Origin: Conservatibacter flavescens
GTDB taxonomy: Bacteria > Pseudomonadota > Gammaproteobacteria > Enterobacterales > Pasteurellaceae
DNA length: 64,000 bases
NCBI RefSeq assembly: GCF_002795425.1
Contig: NZ_PHHA01000028.1
Location: forward strand, 1-64,000
Reading direction: 5' to 3'
Shown here: piece after piece, positions 38,180 through 48,037 of the stretch
How the letters are laid out: each line of letters starts with the position of its first letter
Numbering within the stretch: position 1 is the stretch's first letter
Notes under the pieces: generated by a model
Told to the model about the DNA's origin: nothing
What the model saw: the letters and a program-made list of their open reading frames with translations, nothing else
Databases searched by the model: none
Position numbers and translations under genes: made by a program

Positions 38180-39277
38180 ATGAGTTCACAAATCCCCATC
38201 CCTTGTATGTTAATGCGAGGAGGTACATCTAAAGGCCCCTTTTTTACCTTTCAGGATTTACCTGAAGATATTGAAACTCGGGATAAAGTTCTCCTCGCAC
38301 TGATGGGATCACCGGATAAACGCCAAATAGACGGTATTGGAGGAGCAACCCCTTTAACCAGTAAAGCGGGCATTGTGCGTAAAAGTCACAAACCGGGTAT
38401 CGAATTAGAGTTTCTATTTGTGCAATTACAGCCAGATAGCACAAGTGTGAATACCAATGTTAATTGCGGCAATATGCTAGCGGCAGTGGTGCCTTTTGCA
38501 TTAGAACGAGGTTTAATCACAGCACAACATCCAACGACAACCGCACGCGTGCTAACACTGAATACTGGTGTGATTGCGGATATTACGGTGCAAACACCAA
38601 ATGGTGAAATACATTATGATGGCGATACCAAAATAGATGGAGTCCCTCATAGCCATGCTCCAATACAAATCCGTTTTTTAGATACAGAAGGATCCACCTG
38701 TGGTCAGTTATTCCCCACAGGCAACACCTATGACGAATTTGATATCCCGAAAATAGGTAAACTTAACGTCACTTGTATTGATAATGGTATGCCGATGGTG
38801 CTTATTTCTGCACAAGATTTAAATCGTACCGCCTATGAAAGCGTTTCCCAATTAAACCAAGATCATGAATTAAAAGAGATACTAGAAAATCTCCGTCTTC
38901 AAGCGGGCTATAAAATGCAGTTAGGTGACGTATCTGATAAAAGCTACCCCAAAATGTGCTTATTAAATCAGCCTATTCAAAATGGCCATATACATACTCG
39001 CTGCTTCATTCCTCACATATGCCATGAAGCAATTGGTGTTTTAGCCGCAGTAACCATCGCTACTGCTTGTGCTATGAAAGGCACGGTTGCCTATGATTTA
39101 TCTCGCTTTGAACCGGATCGTCCTTTCTCAGTCGAACACCCTAGTGGGGAATTCAGCGTATCACTAACCTGTGATCAGCAAGGCAAAGTAACACATGCCG
39201 CCCTATTACGTACTGCAAGATTATTAATGCGAGGAGATGTCATGATCGCAAAATCAATTTGGTCAAAAGGAGAATAA
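38180..39277 (+). CDS. 4-oxalomesaconate tautomerase/isomerase (PrpF family, GalD/LigU-like)
   Basis: This is a 365-aa PrpF-fold protein. The opening IPCMLMRGGTSKGPFFTFQDLP and the following MGSPDKRQIDGIGGATPLTSKAGIV match the PrpF family, which includes 2-methylaconitate isomerase, GalD (oxalomesaconate tautomerase) and LigU (oxalomesaconate 1,3-allylic isomerase). The neighbours LigJ-, LigK- and LigI-like proteins choose the oxalomesaconate role; propionate genes are absent. It is the first gene of the operon, with a GGAGG ribosome-binding site, and ends 1 bp before the next gene. Tautomerase and allylic isomerase cannot be told apart by eye. Confidence 0.85.
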   Translation: MSSQIPIPCMLMRGGTSKGPFFTFQDLPEDIETRDKVLLALMGSPDKRQIDGIGGATPLTSKAGIVRKSHKPGIELEFLFVQLQPDSTSVNTNVNCGNMLAAVVPFALERGLITAQHPTTTARVLTLNTGVIADITVQTPNGEIHYDGDTKIDGVPHSHAPIQIRFLDTEGSTCGQLFPTGNTYDEFDIPKIGKLNVTCIDNGMPMVLISAQDLNRTAYESVSQLNQDHELKEILENLRLQAGYKMQLGDVSDKSYPKMCLLNQPIQNGHIHTRCFIPHICHEAIGVLAAVTIATACAMKGTVAYDLSRFEPDRPFSVEHPSGEFSVSLTCDQQGKVTHAALLRTARLLMRGDVMIAKSIWSKGE

Positions 39278-39278
39278 T

Positions 39279-40310
39279 ATGAGTTTAGTCATTGATTGTC
39301 ATGGGCATTATACAACCGCGCCAAAGGCCTTAGAACAATGGCGTAATAAACAAATCGCAGGAATCAATCAGCCCTCTGAGATGCCCAAAGTATCCGATTT
39401 AAAAATCTCTGATGATGAATTACGGGAATCCATTGAATTAAATCAACTAAAATTTATGCAAGAACGCGGCGCTGATATTACTCTTTTTTCGCCACGAGCA
39501 AGCTTTATGGCGCACCATATTGGTGATTACAATATTTCAGCTACTTGGGCATCTATTTGTAATGAATTATGTTATCGAGTGTCACAATTATTCCCAAACC
39601 ATTTTATCCCTGTCGCCATGTTACCGCAATCACCAGGTGTTCCTACAAAGACCTGTTTAGCTGAAATAGATCGCTGTGTAAATGAATATGGTAATGTTGG
39701 AATTAACCTTAACCCAGATCCTTCTGGTGGGCATTGGACATCTCCTCCGCTCACCGATCCATACTGGTTTCCTATTTATGAAAAAATGGTGGAATATAAC
39801 GTACCCGCCATGATTCATGTGAGCACGAGTTGTCATCATTGTTTCCATACGACTGGGGCGCATTATCTTAATGCCGATACCACCAGTTTTATGCAATGTT
39901 TGCAGGGCGATCTATTCAAAATATTCCCAACCTTACGTTTTATTGTTCCCCATGGCGGTGGTGCAGCGCCTTATCACTGGGGGCGTTTTCGTGGTCTTGC
40001 CATGATGATGAAAAAACCAACGCTAGAAGAGCATTTATTAAACAACATCTACTTTGATACCTGTGTTTATCATCAACCCGGTATTGATTTACTCGTCGAT
40101 GTTATCCCTTACAAAAATATTCTCTTTGCTTCCGAGATGATTGGTGCAGTACGAGATATTGATCCTAACACCGGATTCTATTTTGATGATACTAAACGTT
40201 ATATCGAAGCAAGCACATTAACCAAAGAACAAAAATATCACATTTATGAAGGGAATGCCCGTCGCGTTTTCCCACGATTAGATCAACAGCTAAAAGCAAA
40301 AGGGTTATAG
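39279..40310 (+). CDS. ligJ: 4-oxalomesaconate hydratase (LigJ-like, amidohydrolase family)
   Basis: This is a 343-aa amidohydrolase-superfamily protein, the same size as LigJ (about 341 aa). The N-terminal metal motif H-x-H is in IDCHGHYTT. Further motifs are ERGADITLFSPRASFM, NLNPDPSGGHWTSPPLTDPYWFPIYEKM, IHVSTSCHHCFH and VPHGGGAAPYHWGRFRG. LigJ adds water to the oxalomesaconate isomer and forms 4-carboxy-4-hydroxy-2-oxoadipate. It lies between the tautomerase and the aldolase, 1 bp and 3 bp apart, in one operon. The gene order supports the assignment over a generic decarboxylase of the same superfamily. Confidence 0.87.
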   Translation: MSLVIDCHGHYTTAPKALEQWRNKQIAGINQPSEMPKVSDLKISDDELRESIELNQLKFMQERGADITLFSPRASFMAHHIGDYNISATWASICNELCYRVSQLFPNHFIPVAMLPQSPGVPTKTCLAEIDRCVNEYGNVGINLNPDPSGGHWTSPPLTDPYWFPIYEKMVEYNVPAMIHVSTSCHHCFHTTGAHYLNADTTSFMQCLQGDLFKIFPTLRFIVPHGGGAAPYHWGRFRGLAMMMKKPTLEEHLLNNIYFDTCVYHQPGIDLLVDVIPYKNILFASEMIGAVRDIDPNTGFYFDDTKRYIEASTLTKEQKYHIYEGNARRVFPRLDQQLKAKGL

Positions 40311-40313
40311 ATT

Positions 40314-41012
40314 ATGCATACGTTACAAATCAATCAATTAGGCATTGTAAAACGTCATATCACGCGTGCACCACAAAGTGCGGTCCAAAAATTAAAAAAT
40401 TTTGGTGTCGCAACAATCCACGAAGCGATGGGAAGAATGGGGCTTATGCACCCCTATATGCGCCCTATCTACCCCCATGCAAAATTATGTGGTACGGCAA
40501 TTACCGCTTTATTACAACCTGGTGATAATTGGATGCTACATGTTGCCGCAGAACAAATTCAGCCAGGCGACGTTGTGGTTGCAGGCTGCACTTCTGAATG
40601 CACAGATGGTTTTTTTGGTGAATTACTAGCCACTTCCTTCCGTAAGCAAGGTTGTCAAGGATTAATCATTGATGGTGGTGTACGTGATATAGAAGCATTA
40701 GAGAATATGCATTTTCCTGTGTTCAGTAAGGCTATCCATGCCAAAGGGACAATCAAAGCGACGGTTGGTTCGGTGAACGTTCCCATTATCTGCGCTGGTA
40801 TGGTGGTCTATCCTGGAGATGTTGTCATCGCCGATGCTGATGGCATTGTTGTCGTCCCTGCAGAACAAGCACTTGATGTAGCAAATATTGCCGAAAAACG
40901 AGAAGCCAATGAAGCCATCAAACGTTCGCAGTTTGAAACAGGGATTTTAGGGCTAGACCTCTATCAAATGCGTGAAAAATTAGAAAAAGCAGGTCTGAAA
41001 TATATTGATTAG
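40314..41012 (+). CDS. ligK: 4-carboxy-4-hydroxy-2-oxoadipate aldolase (LigK/GalC-like, RraA fold)
   Basis: This is a 232-aa protein of the RraA/class II pyruvate aldolase fold. The family core is GELLATSFRKQGCQGLIIDGGVRDIEAL, with the conserved Arg-Asp for divalent metal and pyruvate enolate binding, then GSVNVPIICAGMVVYPGDVVIADADGIVVVPAEQ. LigK cleaves carboxy-hydroxy-oxoadipate to pyruvate and oxaloacetate. The RNase E inhibitor RraA has the same fold but is about 160 aa. Length and the surrounding genes favour the aldolase. An uptake signal lies at about 40376, which suggests long residence in this lineage. Confidence 0.88.
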   Translation: MHTLQINQLGIVKRHITRAPQSAVQKLKNFGVATIHEAMGRMGLMHPYMRPIYPHAKLCGTAITALLQPGDNWMLHVAAEQIQPGDVVVAGCTSECTDGFFGELLATSFRKQGCQGLIIDGGVRDIEALENMHFPVFSKAIHAKGTIKATVGSVNVPIICAGMVVYPGDVVIADADGIVVVPAEQALDVANIAEKREANEAIKRSQFETGILGLDLYQMREKLEKAGLKYID

Positions 41013-41022
41013 GAGTCATGAT

Positions 41023-41946
41023 ATGAAATTTGAAACTACGCCGGGTTGGCTACCATTTCACCCTACCCCATCAAAACCCCAGTTAATTTTACCTAAAGGC
41101 GCAGTAGATGCCCACTGTCATGTATTTGGGCCTGGCGATAAATTTCCCTATGCGCCTGAACGAAAATATACCCCTTGTGATGCCCCAAAAGAAAAGTTAT
41201 TTGAATTACGTGATTGGTTAGGCTTTGAAAGAAATGTCATCGTGCAAGCCACCTGCCACGGCACAGATAATCGTGCTTTAGTTGATGCTTTAATAAGCTC
41301 ACAAGGCAAGGCTCGGGGAGTAGCAACAGTCAAGCATGATATTGATGAAACTGAATTATTCGCCTTACATCATGCTGGCGTGAGAGGTGTACGATTTAAT
41401 TTTGTTAAACGCTTAGTGGATTTCACCCCTAAAGAAACCCTCATGAAAATTGCCCATAAAATCGCCCCGTTAGGTTGGCATATTGTTGTGTATTTTGAAT
41501 CGGTAGATCTACCTGAATTATGGGATTTCTTTACCCATTTACCCACCATTGTTGTCGTGGATCACATGGGGCGGCCTGACGTTAGCAAAACCGTTGACAG
41601 TCAAGAATTTGCTCTGTTTATGAAGTTAATGCAACAACATACAAATATTTGGTCTAAAGTGTCTTGCCCTGAACGTCTAAGTAAAACAGGCCCAAAAGCC
41701 CTATATGGTGAACAATTTGCTTATACTGATGTCGTTCCATTCGCACAACGTCTTATCCAAGATTTTCCTGATCGTGTGTTATTCGGCACAGACTGGCCTC
41801 ACCCTAATTTAAAAGATCACATGCCTGACGACGGATTACTGGTGGATTATATTGCACAAATTGCCCCTACGGAACAAAGCCGTCAACGTTTATTAGTCCA
41901 TAATCCAATGCGTTTATATTGGCCGGAAGAGCACAAAAAAATTTAA
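41023..41946 (+). CDS. ligI: 2-pyrone-4,6-dicarboxylate hydrolase (LigI-like)
   Basis: This is a 307-aa amidohydrolase. The N-terminal H-x-H is DAHCHVFGPG (His31 and His33), a further His lies in VVVDHMGRPD (His181), and the acid/base Asp in FGTDWPHPN (Asp257). The WLPFHPTPSKPQLILPKGAVDAHCHVFGPG opening is characteristic of LigI. LigI opens the PDC lactone to 4-oxalomesaconate and is metal-independent in its studied homologue. ATG 41023 follows AGGAG by 7 nt; a TTG at 41005 overlapping ligK was rejected. This gene makes PDC, rather than only gallate products, the likely operon substrate. Confidence 0.88.
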   Translation: MKFETTPGWLPFHPTPSKPQLILPKGAVDAHCHVFGPGDKFPYAPERKYTPCDAPKEKLFELRDWLGFERNVIVQATCHGTDNRALVDALISSQGKARGVATVKHDIDETELFALHHAGVRGVRFNFVKRLVDFTPKETLMKIAHKIAPLGWHIVVYFESVDLPELWDFFTHLPTIVVVDHMGRPDVSKTVDSQEFALFMKLMQQHTNIWSKVSCPERLSKTGPKALYGEQFAYTDVVPFAQRLIQDFPDRVLFGTDWPHPNLKDHMPDDGLLVDYIAQIAPTEQSRQRLLVHNPMRLYWPEEHKKI

Positions 41947-41985
41947 AAAACATACCGCACTTTATCGTGTGGTAAGGAGAATAGC

Positions 41986-43260
41986 ATGGCTAAACAACCT
42001 TTTTACAAAGAATTATATTTTCAAGTCTTAATCGGGATTATTTCCGGTATCGCCTTAGGATACTTTTATCCCGACTTCGCGGTACAACTTAAACCTTTAG
42101 GGGATGCTTTTATCAAATTAATTGCCATGATAATCGGCCCCATTATTTTTTGTACCATTGTGACAGGTATTGCAGGCATGAAAGATATGAGTGAACTAGG
42201 TAAGGTCGGCGGAAAAGCCTTAATTTACTTTTTTATTATGTCTTTTATCGCATTAATTATTGGTTTAATATGGGGACACATTATCCAACCTGGCATCGGC
42301 TTTAATATTGATCCCGCCGCCTTAGATACCACATCGTTAACCAAATATACCGAGAGTGCAAAAAATGTCAATCTCACAGACTTTGTCATGAACATCATTC
42401 CTGCGACATTTGTTGGTGCCTTTTCCTCTGGTAACGTACTCGCTATTTTATTAGTGTCTATTTTATTTGGTTGTTCATTATCTGTATTAGGCGAAAGAGG
42501 AAAACCTGTTTATAATTTTATTGAAAGCGCTTCAAAAGTCTTTTTCCATAATGTACACCTAATCTCCAAATTATCTTCCATTGGCGCATTTGGCGCGATT
42601 ACTTACACGATTGGTGCTTACGGTTTAGCCTCTTTAATCCCGCTTATTAAATTTATACTGGGTTTCTATGCCCTTTTGCTTGCATTCACCCTAGTCATCT
42701 ACGGCCTCATCGCTAAATTATGTGGTGTCAATTTATTCGCCTATCTCCGCTTTATTAAAGAAGAACTATTAATTATTCTTGGCACTGGTTCCTCCTCTGT
42801 TGTATTACCTCACATCATGGAAAAACTTGAACGTTTGGGCTGCCCAAAATCGGTTATCGCACTCGTGGTTCCATCAGGTTATTCATTCAATCTTAATGGA
42901 ACGAATCTATATATGACAATGGCCATTATTTTCATTGCTCAAGCGACAAATACTGACTTGAGTTTAACCAACCAAATTATCTTATTAATTGTAGCCATGC
43001 TCACTTCAAAAGGTGCAGCTGGCGTAACTGGCGCAGCATTTGTTATGCTAACGAGTACATTAATCGTCTTACCGATTGTTCCTGTTGCTGGCATGGTATT
43101 AATTTTAGGTATACACCGCTTTGTTGGCACTGGGTTAGCGATTGTCAACTTAATTGGCAATGGGATTGCGACTATCGCCATTTCAGCATGGAATGGCAGT
43201 TTTGACCAAACTAAAATGCAACATGTTTTTCATGAAACAGAGAGTATCTCAAAAAGTTAA
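41986..43260 (+). CDS. DctA-like dicarboxylate/cation symporter (DAACS family), candidate PDC carrier
   Basis: This is a 424-aa membrane protein of the Glt/DctA fold, close to DctA in length (428 aa in E. coli). Motifs are KLIAMIIGPIIFCTIVTGIAG, the serine-rich re-entrant loop GTGSSSVVLPHIMEKLERLGCP, and VVPSGYSFNLNGTNLYMTMAIIFIAQATNTD. The usual hairpin glutamate/alanine (S-S-S-E-A) is replaced by SSSVV, which hints at altered specificity. It is the last gene of the PDC operon and follows ligI by 39 bp that contain one uptake signal. Uptake of PDC or a related tricarboxylate is inferred from context. Confidence 0.85.
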   Translation: MAKQPFYKELYFQVLIGIISGIALGYFYPDFAVQLKPLGDAFIKLIAMIIGPIIFCTIVTGIAGMKDMSELGKVGGKALIYFFIMSFIALIIGLIWGHIIQPGIGFNIDPAALDTTSLTKYTESAKNVNLTDFVMNIIPATFVGAFSSGNVLAILLVSILFGCSLSVLGERGKPVYNFIESASKVFFHNVHLISKLSSIGAFGAITYTIGAYGLASLIPLIKFILGFYALLLAFTLVIYGLIAKLCGVNLFAYLRFIKEELLIILGTGSSSVVLPHIMEKLERLGCPKSVIALVVPSGYSFNLNGTNLYMTMAIIFIAQATNTDLSLTNQIILLIVAMLTSKGAAGVTGAAFVMLTSTLIVLPIVPVAGMVLILGIHRFVGTGLAIVNLIGNGIATIAISAWNGSFDQTKMQHVFHETESISKS

Positions 43261-43285
43261 CCAGCTGAACTACCCATTAAAAATG

Positions 43286-43311
43286 AGTAAGGACACAATC
43301 GTGTCCTTACT
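43286..43311. terminator. Convergent terminator after the PDC operon and rlmKL
   Basis: AGTAAGGACAC (43286-43296) and GTGTCCTTACT (43301-43311) form a perfect 11-bp stem around AATC. It lies 25 bp after the carrier stop and 7 bp from the rlmKL stop. On the minus strand it is followed by CATTTTTAA. It probably ends both transcripts. Confidence 0.7.
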
Positions 43312-43317
43312 GCAGCA

Positions 43318-45465
43318 TTATCTCCGTTGTATTATCCAACAATTATGAATCTGTTTATTGCGTTCAAAATCTAAAGGTAACGTTTTTTCTGAAATTTCTA
43401 CCGCACTTAAGCCTAGCGTTTCAAGAGCCGCGAAGTCCATTTTAAACCCACGTTTATTATTAGAAAAAACAATAATACCCGCTTCTCTTAATAAACGATC
43501 TAACTGGGCAATTAATTTAACATGATCACGTTGTACATCCCAACTCTCTTCCATGCGTTTGGAATTGGAAAAAGTTGGCGGATCCACAAAAATTAGATCA
43601 AATTGTTTATCACAACGGCTTAACCACTGCAAACAATCTGCTTGAATTAATTTATGTTGTTTACCTTGAATATCATTTAACAATAAATTTTGTTCTGCCC
43701 AATTTAAATAGGTATTGGACATATCCACTGTGGTTGTTGAACGCGCGCCACCTAGTGCAGCATGAACTGTTGCCGACCCAGTGTAAGCAAACAAATTCAG
43801 AAAATCCTTATCCTTTGCCATTTCGCCAATTTTTTTACGTGTTAAACGATGATCTAAAAATAAGCCTGTATCCAAATAATCTGTTAAATTTACCCACAAT
43901 TTCGCGCCATATTCCTGAACATAAAAATATTCGCCATTATGCGCCAATTTTTCATATTGATTACTTCCCTTTTGCTTTTGGCGCACTTTTAACACTAACT
44001 TATTCGTGTCAACGCCAGTAACCGCTAATGTTGCAGTTACTGCATCGAGCAAACGCTGGCGAGCTTTATTTTCATCAATATTTTTCGGTGCAGCATATTC
44101 CTGTACAACAATATGATCACCATAACGATCAACCGCTAAATTATAATCTGGCAAATCCGCATCATATAAACGATAAGCATCTAAGCCCTGTTGCTTCGCC
44201 CATTTTTCAATTTTTTTGATATTTTTCTGCAATCGATTAGCAAAATCTTGGGCGATCCCACTATTCATTGCAGAATCAAAATTCGGTAGCCCTTTTTCGC
44301 TATTTTGTTGAATAAAAGTGCGGTCTGAAATCTGATAGTTTTTTTGTACACAGTCTAATGGACCATTTTTGGCTTTGAATTGACGGTGAGAACGTAAACG
44401 TAAGCAGTCTAATAATGTTGGTTCTCCACTAAATACCGATACATTCCAATTAGCAAATTCGGTTTTTAAGCGCTGTCCAAAAACAGAATATAACGCAATA
44501 AGCGCCGGCGTTGCACCTAAACGCTCCCCATAAGGAGGGTTACAAATCACCGTACCTTGTTGTTCTGGCGAAGGATTCTTTAATGCCGCAACATCGGATT
44601 GTTTAAATTGAATCAAATGTGCAACACCCGCATTCTGTGCATTTTTTCTTGCTTTCTGTAGCACACGATGATCCAAGTCAAAACCATAAAAATGAGGTTG
44701 TGGATTATGTTTTAATTGTGCTTCAGCCAAAGCCAATGCTTCTGCTTTAATGTTATTCCAAACTTCCTGATTATGTCCTAACCAATGATCAAATCCCCAG
44801 TGCATGCGTTGCAATTGCGGCGCAATTCGTGCTTCCATTTGCGCAGCTTCAATCAATAATGTCCCTGAACCACACATAGGATCCACCAACGGAGAACCTT
44901 TTTGCCAACCAGAACGCAACACGATTGCAGCAGCCAATGTCTCACGTAATGGCGCTTTTCCTGTCTCGCTTCGATAACCCCGAAAATGTAATGCTTCGCC
45001 GCTTAAATCTAAAGAAACGATTAATTCGTCACGATTAAGATAAACATGGATACGAATATCCGGATAATCTTTATCGACAACAGGTCGCACACGCCCCTGA
45101 CGTTCAAAATAGTCAACAATGCCATCTTTCACGCGCATTGCGCCAAATTGAGTATGTCGAATTTCCTGATTGGTTCCGTTAAAATCCACTAAAAAACGAG
45201 ACTTTTCATCAAAATGCTGCAACCAAGCATGATTGACAATAGAAGAATACAGATCTAATTCACTATAAATTTTGGTTCGAATAAGAGGAAATAACACGCG
45301 TGAAGCCAAACGAGACCATAATAATACTCGGTATTGGCTTTCATCATCAGCCTGAAAATGCACTCCGCCTTGTGCGATCTGGCAATCTGTTGCACCATAC
45401 TCAATTAATTCATTTTTTAATAATTCTTCAAATCCACGTGCAGTCGTGGCAAATAATGTTTTCAT
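43318..45465 (-). CDS. rlmL: Bifunctional 23S rRNA methyltransferase RlmKL (m2G2445 and m7G2069)
   Basis: This is a 715-aa protein (E. coli 702). The N-terminal THUMP domain follows [21 protein letters not shown]. The RlmL methyltransferase has [15 protein letters not shown] and the catalytic NPPYGERLG. The C-terminal RlmK domain has [20 protein letters not shown] and [16 protein letters not shown]. Both activities should be present. ATG 45465 fits the family start; a longer upstream frame to 45573 would overlap the AsmA-like gene and was rejected. Confidence 0.95.
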   Translation of the reverse strand: MKTLFATTARGFEELLKNELIEYGATDCQIAQGGVHFQADDESQYRVLLWSRLASRVLFPLIRTKIYSELDLYSSIVNHAWLQHFDEKSRFLVDFNGTNQEIRHTQFGAMRVKDGIVDYFERQGRVRPVVDKDYPDIRIHVYLNRDELIVSLDLSGEALHFRGYRSETGKAPLRETLAAAIVLRSGWQKGSPLVDPMCGSGTLLIEAAQMEARIAPQLQRMHWGFDHWLGHNQEVWNNIKAEALALAEAQLKHNPQPHFYGFDLDHRVLQKARKNAQNAGVAHLIQFKQSDVAALKNPSPEQQGTVICNPPYGERLGATPALIALYSVFGQRLKTEFANWNVSVFSGEPTLLDCLRLRSHRQFKAKNGPLDCVQKNYQISDRTFIQQNSEKGLPNFDSAMNSGIAQDFANRLQKNIKKIEKWAKQQGLDAYRLYDADLPDYNLAVDRYGDHIVVQEYAAPKNIDENKARQRLLDAVTATLAVTGVDTNKLVLKVRQKQKGSNQYEKLAHNGEYFYVQEYGAKLWVNLTDYLDTGLFLDHRLTRKKIGEMAKDKDFLNLFAYTGSATVHAALGGARSTTTVDMSNTYLNWAEQNLLLNDIQGKQHKLIQADCLQWLSRCDKQFDLIFVDPPTFSNSKRMEESWDVQRDHVKLIAQLDRLLREAGIIVFSNNKRGFKMDFAALETLGLSAVEISEKTLPLDFERNKQIHNCWIIQRR

Positions 45466-45481
45466 TCGATACTCTTTATTT

Positions 45482-46657
45482 TTAACGTAAATGCTCTTTG
45501 AGTAATTCTCGCAAACTACGTTGTAATTTTCGATTAAATTCAACTTTATATTGTCGTGAACGACAATCACCAAAAAAACTCACCGGCACTTCTAATTTTG
45601 TATTGGCAATATTCGGTAAAAATGTTGTCTTAAAGTCACATTGCTGTGTCGAAAAATCCATTTTTCCCGTCCCCATTAAATGCAATAATGGCATCGTCAT
45701 TTCTAATTTTTCTACTTGAAGATGATCATTCTGCCAGATTAACTGTGCCGTCGCTGAATGAAATTCCGTATCCAAACTTTTCTCTTTTAATGCCTGTTCG
45801 TCATAATTAATCGGGATATATTGCGCAATCATGCTCAATAAATTCATCCCGTTCAATTTACCATTATGTACAAGAAAGGCTAATTTTCCGACAGGAAGCT
45901 GAGGTTGTTTAAACTGCAATGTTCCCCAAATATCGCCCTTACCACTCATGATAGAATCAATATTAAGTGCCGCGAATACCGTTGCGATTTCTACGTCTTT
46001 CCCGATTATACGATATGAATCATGGGCATAAATATCTAAACTTCCCTGTGCCGAACGAAAAAATACCGTGTTATTTAAAGTATACTGTAAGCGCACATCA
46101 TGTAGCTCAGCTTTATTCAACACCATATTCGTCACATGTAGTTGTATAGCATTATTCGCTGACAATAAAACGCCATTTCGGATTGCCAATTGAACCGGAA
46201 GTTGATTATTAGGAGAACGGAAAGATAAATCCAAATGAAAGGCTTTTTTAAACCAATTATTTTCCGCTAAATCAGACACTGAAAGCGCGGTCGGTTCCAA
46301 ACTAACATTAATGCCTTGAAACTCCGCCAAATCTGACCGCACTTTACTATGCAAAACCGCCTCATGCACTCGAATAAAGCGCACTACTGGACTGGTTCTA
46401 AGCAAAGAGAAAAAACCAAACTCAATATCCGCTTTAGGCGCTGCCACATACCAATCACGCTTTGGCCGATACGTAACATTTTTAAGAGTTAATACCAAAG
46501 GGAATAATTGTAGGCGAATATCTTGTGGCTGTATCTCAATATCATGCTGAGCAAATACCGCAACTAGCTGAGTTTCAAGCCTATTTTTCTGCACAAAAAA
46601 CACACCAAAGCTAAGTAGCAAAAAAATAGCCAAAACCCCAACGCTTTTTTTCATCAT
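45482..46657 (-). CDS. AsmA-like envelope protein
   Basis: This is a 391-aa protein with one N-terminal membrane anchor ([18 protein letters not shown]) and a long beta-rich periplasmic region. Features such as [19 protein letters not shown] and [30 protein letters not shown], and a C-terminal [23 protein letters not shown], resemble the AsmA family of phospholipid-transport and outer-membrane homeostasis proteins. It is shorter than AsmA (about 617 aa) and its exact role is unknown. Its ATG overlaps the dcd stop (ATGA), so it is coupled to dcd, and rlmKL follows 16 bp later. Confidence 0.7.
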   Translation of the reverse strand: MMKKSVGVLAIFLLLSFGVFFVQKNRLETQLVAVFAQHDIEIQPQDIRLQLFPLVLTLKNVTYRPKRDWYVAAPKADIEFGFFSLLRTSPVVRFIRVHEAVLHSKVRSDLAEFQGINVSLEPTALSVSDLAENNWFKKAFHLDLSFRSPNNQLPVQLAIRNGVLLSANNAIQLHVTNMVLNKAELHDVRLQYTLNNTVFFRSAQGSLDIYAHDSYRIIGKDVEIATVFAALNIDSIMSGKGDIWGTLQFKQPQLPVGKLAFLVHNGKLNGMNLLSMIAQYIPINYDEQALKEKSLDTEFHSATAQLIWQNDHLQVEKLEMTMPLLHLMGTGKMDFSTQQCDFKTTFLPNIANTKLEVPVSFFGDCRSRQYKVEFNRKLQRSLRELLKEHLR

Positions 46658-47241
46658 GATTGATCTTCGTTAATACGGCTGGCTACAGCGCCTTGCTGGT
46701 TTTTATATTTGGCATCCTGACGGCGATTGTATGGTCTCGCCGCTTCACCGCTTAACACTTCAAAACTTAACGCCCCAATCACCATATTTGGACGTAGTGC
46801 TAAAGGGAGTTTTCCTGAATTATAAAATTCCAACACAATTTTGCCTTCCCAACCTGGATCAATACGATGGGCGGTCACATGAACCATAAGTCCTAAGCGA
46901 GCAAGAGAAGAGCGGCCATCTAACCAACCAATAATATTTGCAGGCAATTTCACGGACTCCAACGTGGTTGCTAACGCTAGCGCGCCAGGATGTAAGAAAA
47001 AAGCTTCATCATCTTGAATTAAAATCTCATCACTCATAACGGATTCAAGCTGTGCGGCTACTTCTTCTTTTGGCCCACTTAAATCAATATAAGGCGCGGA
47101 ATGTTCACGAAACACGCGAAAAGAATTTCCTAAACGCACGTCAATTGTCGCGCCATTAATTTTATCATTACTTGGGCGTGGTTCGAGGGCAATAATGCCA
47201 TCATCTAAATAACGTTCTATATCTGTATCACATAATCTCAT
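46654..47241 (-). CDS. dcd: dCTP deaminase
   Basis: Dcd converts dCTP to dUTP and is the main route to dTMP in Gram-negative bacteria. It is 195 aa (E. coli 193). Motifs are [49 protein letters not shown] (with the catalytic Glu) and the C-terminal [22 protein letters not shown] lid. udk ends 10 bp upstream on the same strand, which matches the enteric udk-dcd-asmA order. Confidence 0.97.
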   Translation of the reverse strand: MRLCDTDIERYLDDGIIALEPRPSNDKINGATIDVRLGNSFRVFREHSAPYIDLSGPKEEVAAQLESVMSDEILIQDDEAFFLHPGALALATTLESVKLPANIIGWLDGRSSLARLGLMVHVTAHRIDPGWEGKIVLEFYNSGKLPLALRPNMVIGALSFEVLSGEAARPYNRRQDAKYKNQQGAVASRINEDQS

Positions 47242-47250
47242 GCTATGTTC

Positions 47251-47904
47251 CTATTTTGCTAATAAGTGCATAATTTGTGCTTTTAACATATTAATTGCTA
47301 TGCGGTTTTTCCCGCCTTTAGGAATAATAATATCAGCGTACTGTTTGGAAGGTTCAATAAATTGCAAAAACATTGGCCGTACCGTCTTACGATACTGTGC
47401 AACCACAGACTCCAATGAACGACCGCGTTCTTGCATATCTCTCTGTAAACGACGGATAAAACAAATGTCTAATGGTGTATCAACAAAAATAGATACATTC
47501 ACTATATTGCGGATACGCTCATCTGTTAATAACAAAATGCCTTCTAAAATAATAATTTTCTTTGGTTCAAAGCGATTCGTTTTTCCCGTTCGAGTATGTT
47601 CTACATAACTATATTCCGGAATCTCAACAGGGTGTCCGCATTTTAAGGCGTTTAAATGTTCAATCAATAAATCTCTATCCATAGAATTGGGGTGGTCATA
47701 ATTCGTTTTAACCCGTTCTTCAAAAGCAAGATGAGTTTGGTCTTTATAATAACTGTCTTCGGAAATAATACCAATATCTTGATAACCTAGTTCTTCGCGT
47801 AGTTCTCGGTCAATGGTCGAAGCAATTAAACTTTTCCCCGAAGCTGAGGCCCCGGCAATAGCAATAATCACACAAGAAGAATTTGATGTTACTGAATCTG
47901 ACAT
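47251..47904 (-). CDS. udk: Uridine/cytidine kinase
   Basis: Udk phosphorylates uridine and cytidine in pyrimidine salvage. It is 217 aa (E. coli 213). Walker A is [12 protein letters not shown]. Further motifs are [25 protein letters not shown] and [31 protein letters not shown] 47904 has GGTGG 5 nt upstream; a GTG start 9 bp earlier was rejected. It heads udk-dcd-asmA-like. The conserved gene order supports the assignment. Confidence 0.96.
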   Translation of the reverse strand: MSDSVTSNSSCVIIAIAGASASGKSLIASTIDRELREELGYQDIGIISEDSYYKDQTHLAFEERVKTNYDHPNSMDRDLLIEHLNALKCGHPVEIPEYSYVEHTRTGKTNRFEPKKIIILEGILLLTDERIRNIVNVSIFVDTPLDICFIRRLQRDMQERGRSLESVVAQYRKTVRPMFLQFIEPSKQYADIIIPKGGKNRIAINMLKAQIMHLLAK

Positions 47905-47978
47905 ATAGTCCACCTATAAATAGATATTTTTAAGGTAAATTATAAAGAAAATTTTGAATTTACGCAGTAATAAATACG

Positions 47979-48004
47979 AAAAAAGCCGATATCTCTATCG
48001 GCTT
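47979..48004 (-). terminator. Terminator of the porin gene
   Basis: AAGCCGATA (47983-47991) and TATCGGCTT (47996-48004) form a perfect 9-bp stem with a TCTC loop. On the minus strand it is followed by a run of T from the A6 at 47979-47984. It lies 34 bp after the porin stop. Confidence 0.9.
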
Positions 48005-48037
48005 CTTACTATTATTGTTATACGGTATTAACCAAAA

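Noticed and set aside
38180-39277. PrpF of the 2-methylcitrate cycle
   Set aside because: No prpB, prpC or acnD genes are nearby; the LigI/J/K neighbours indicate oxalomesaconate as substrate.
40314-41012. RraA, the RNase E inhibitor
   Set aside because: The protein is 232 aa rather than about 160 and is surrounded by PDC-pathway genes; the LigK aldolase fits better.
43575-44021. 148-aa ORF opposite rlmKL
   Set aside because: It lies wholly antisense to the rlmKL coding sequence and has no family features.
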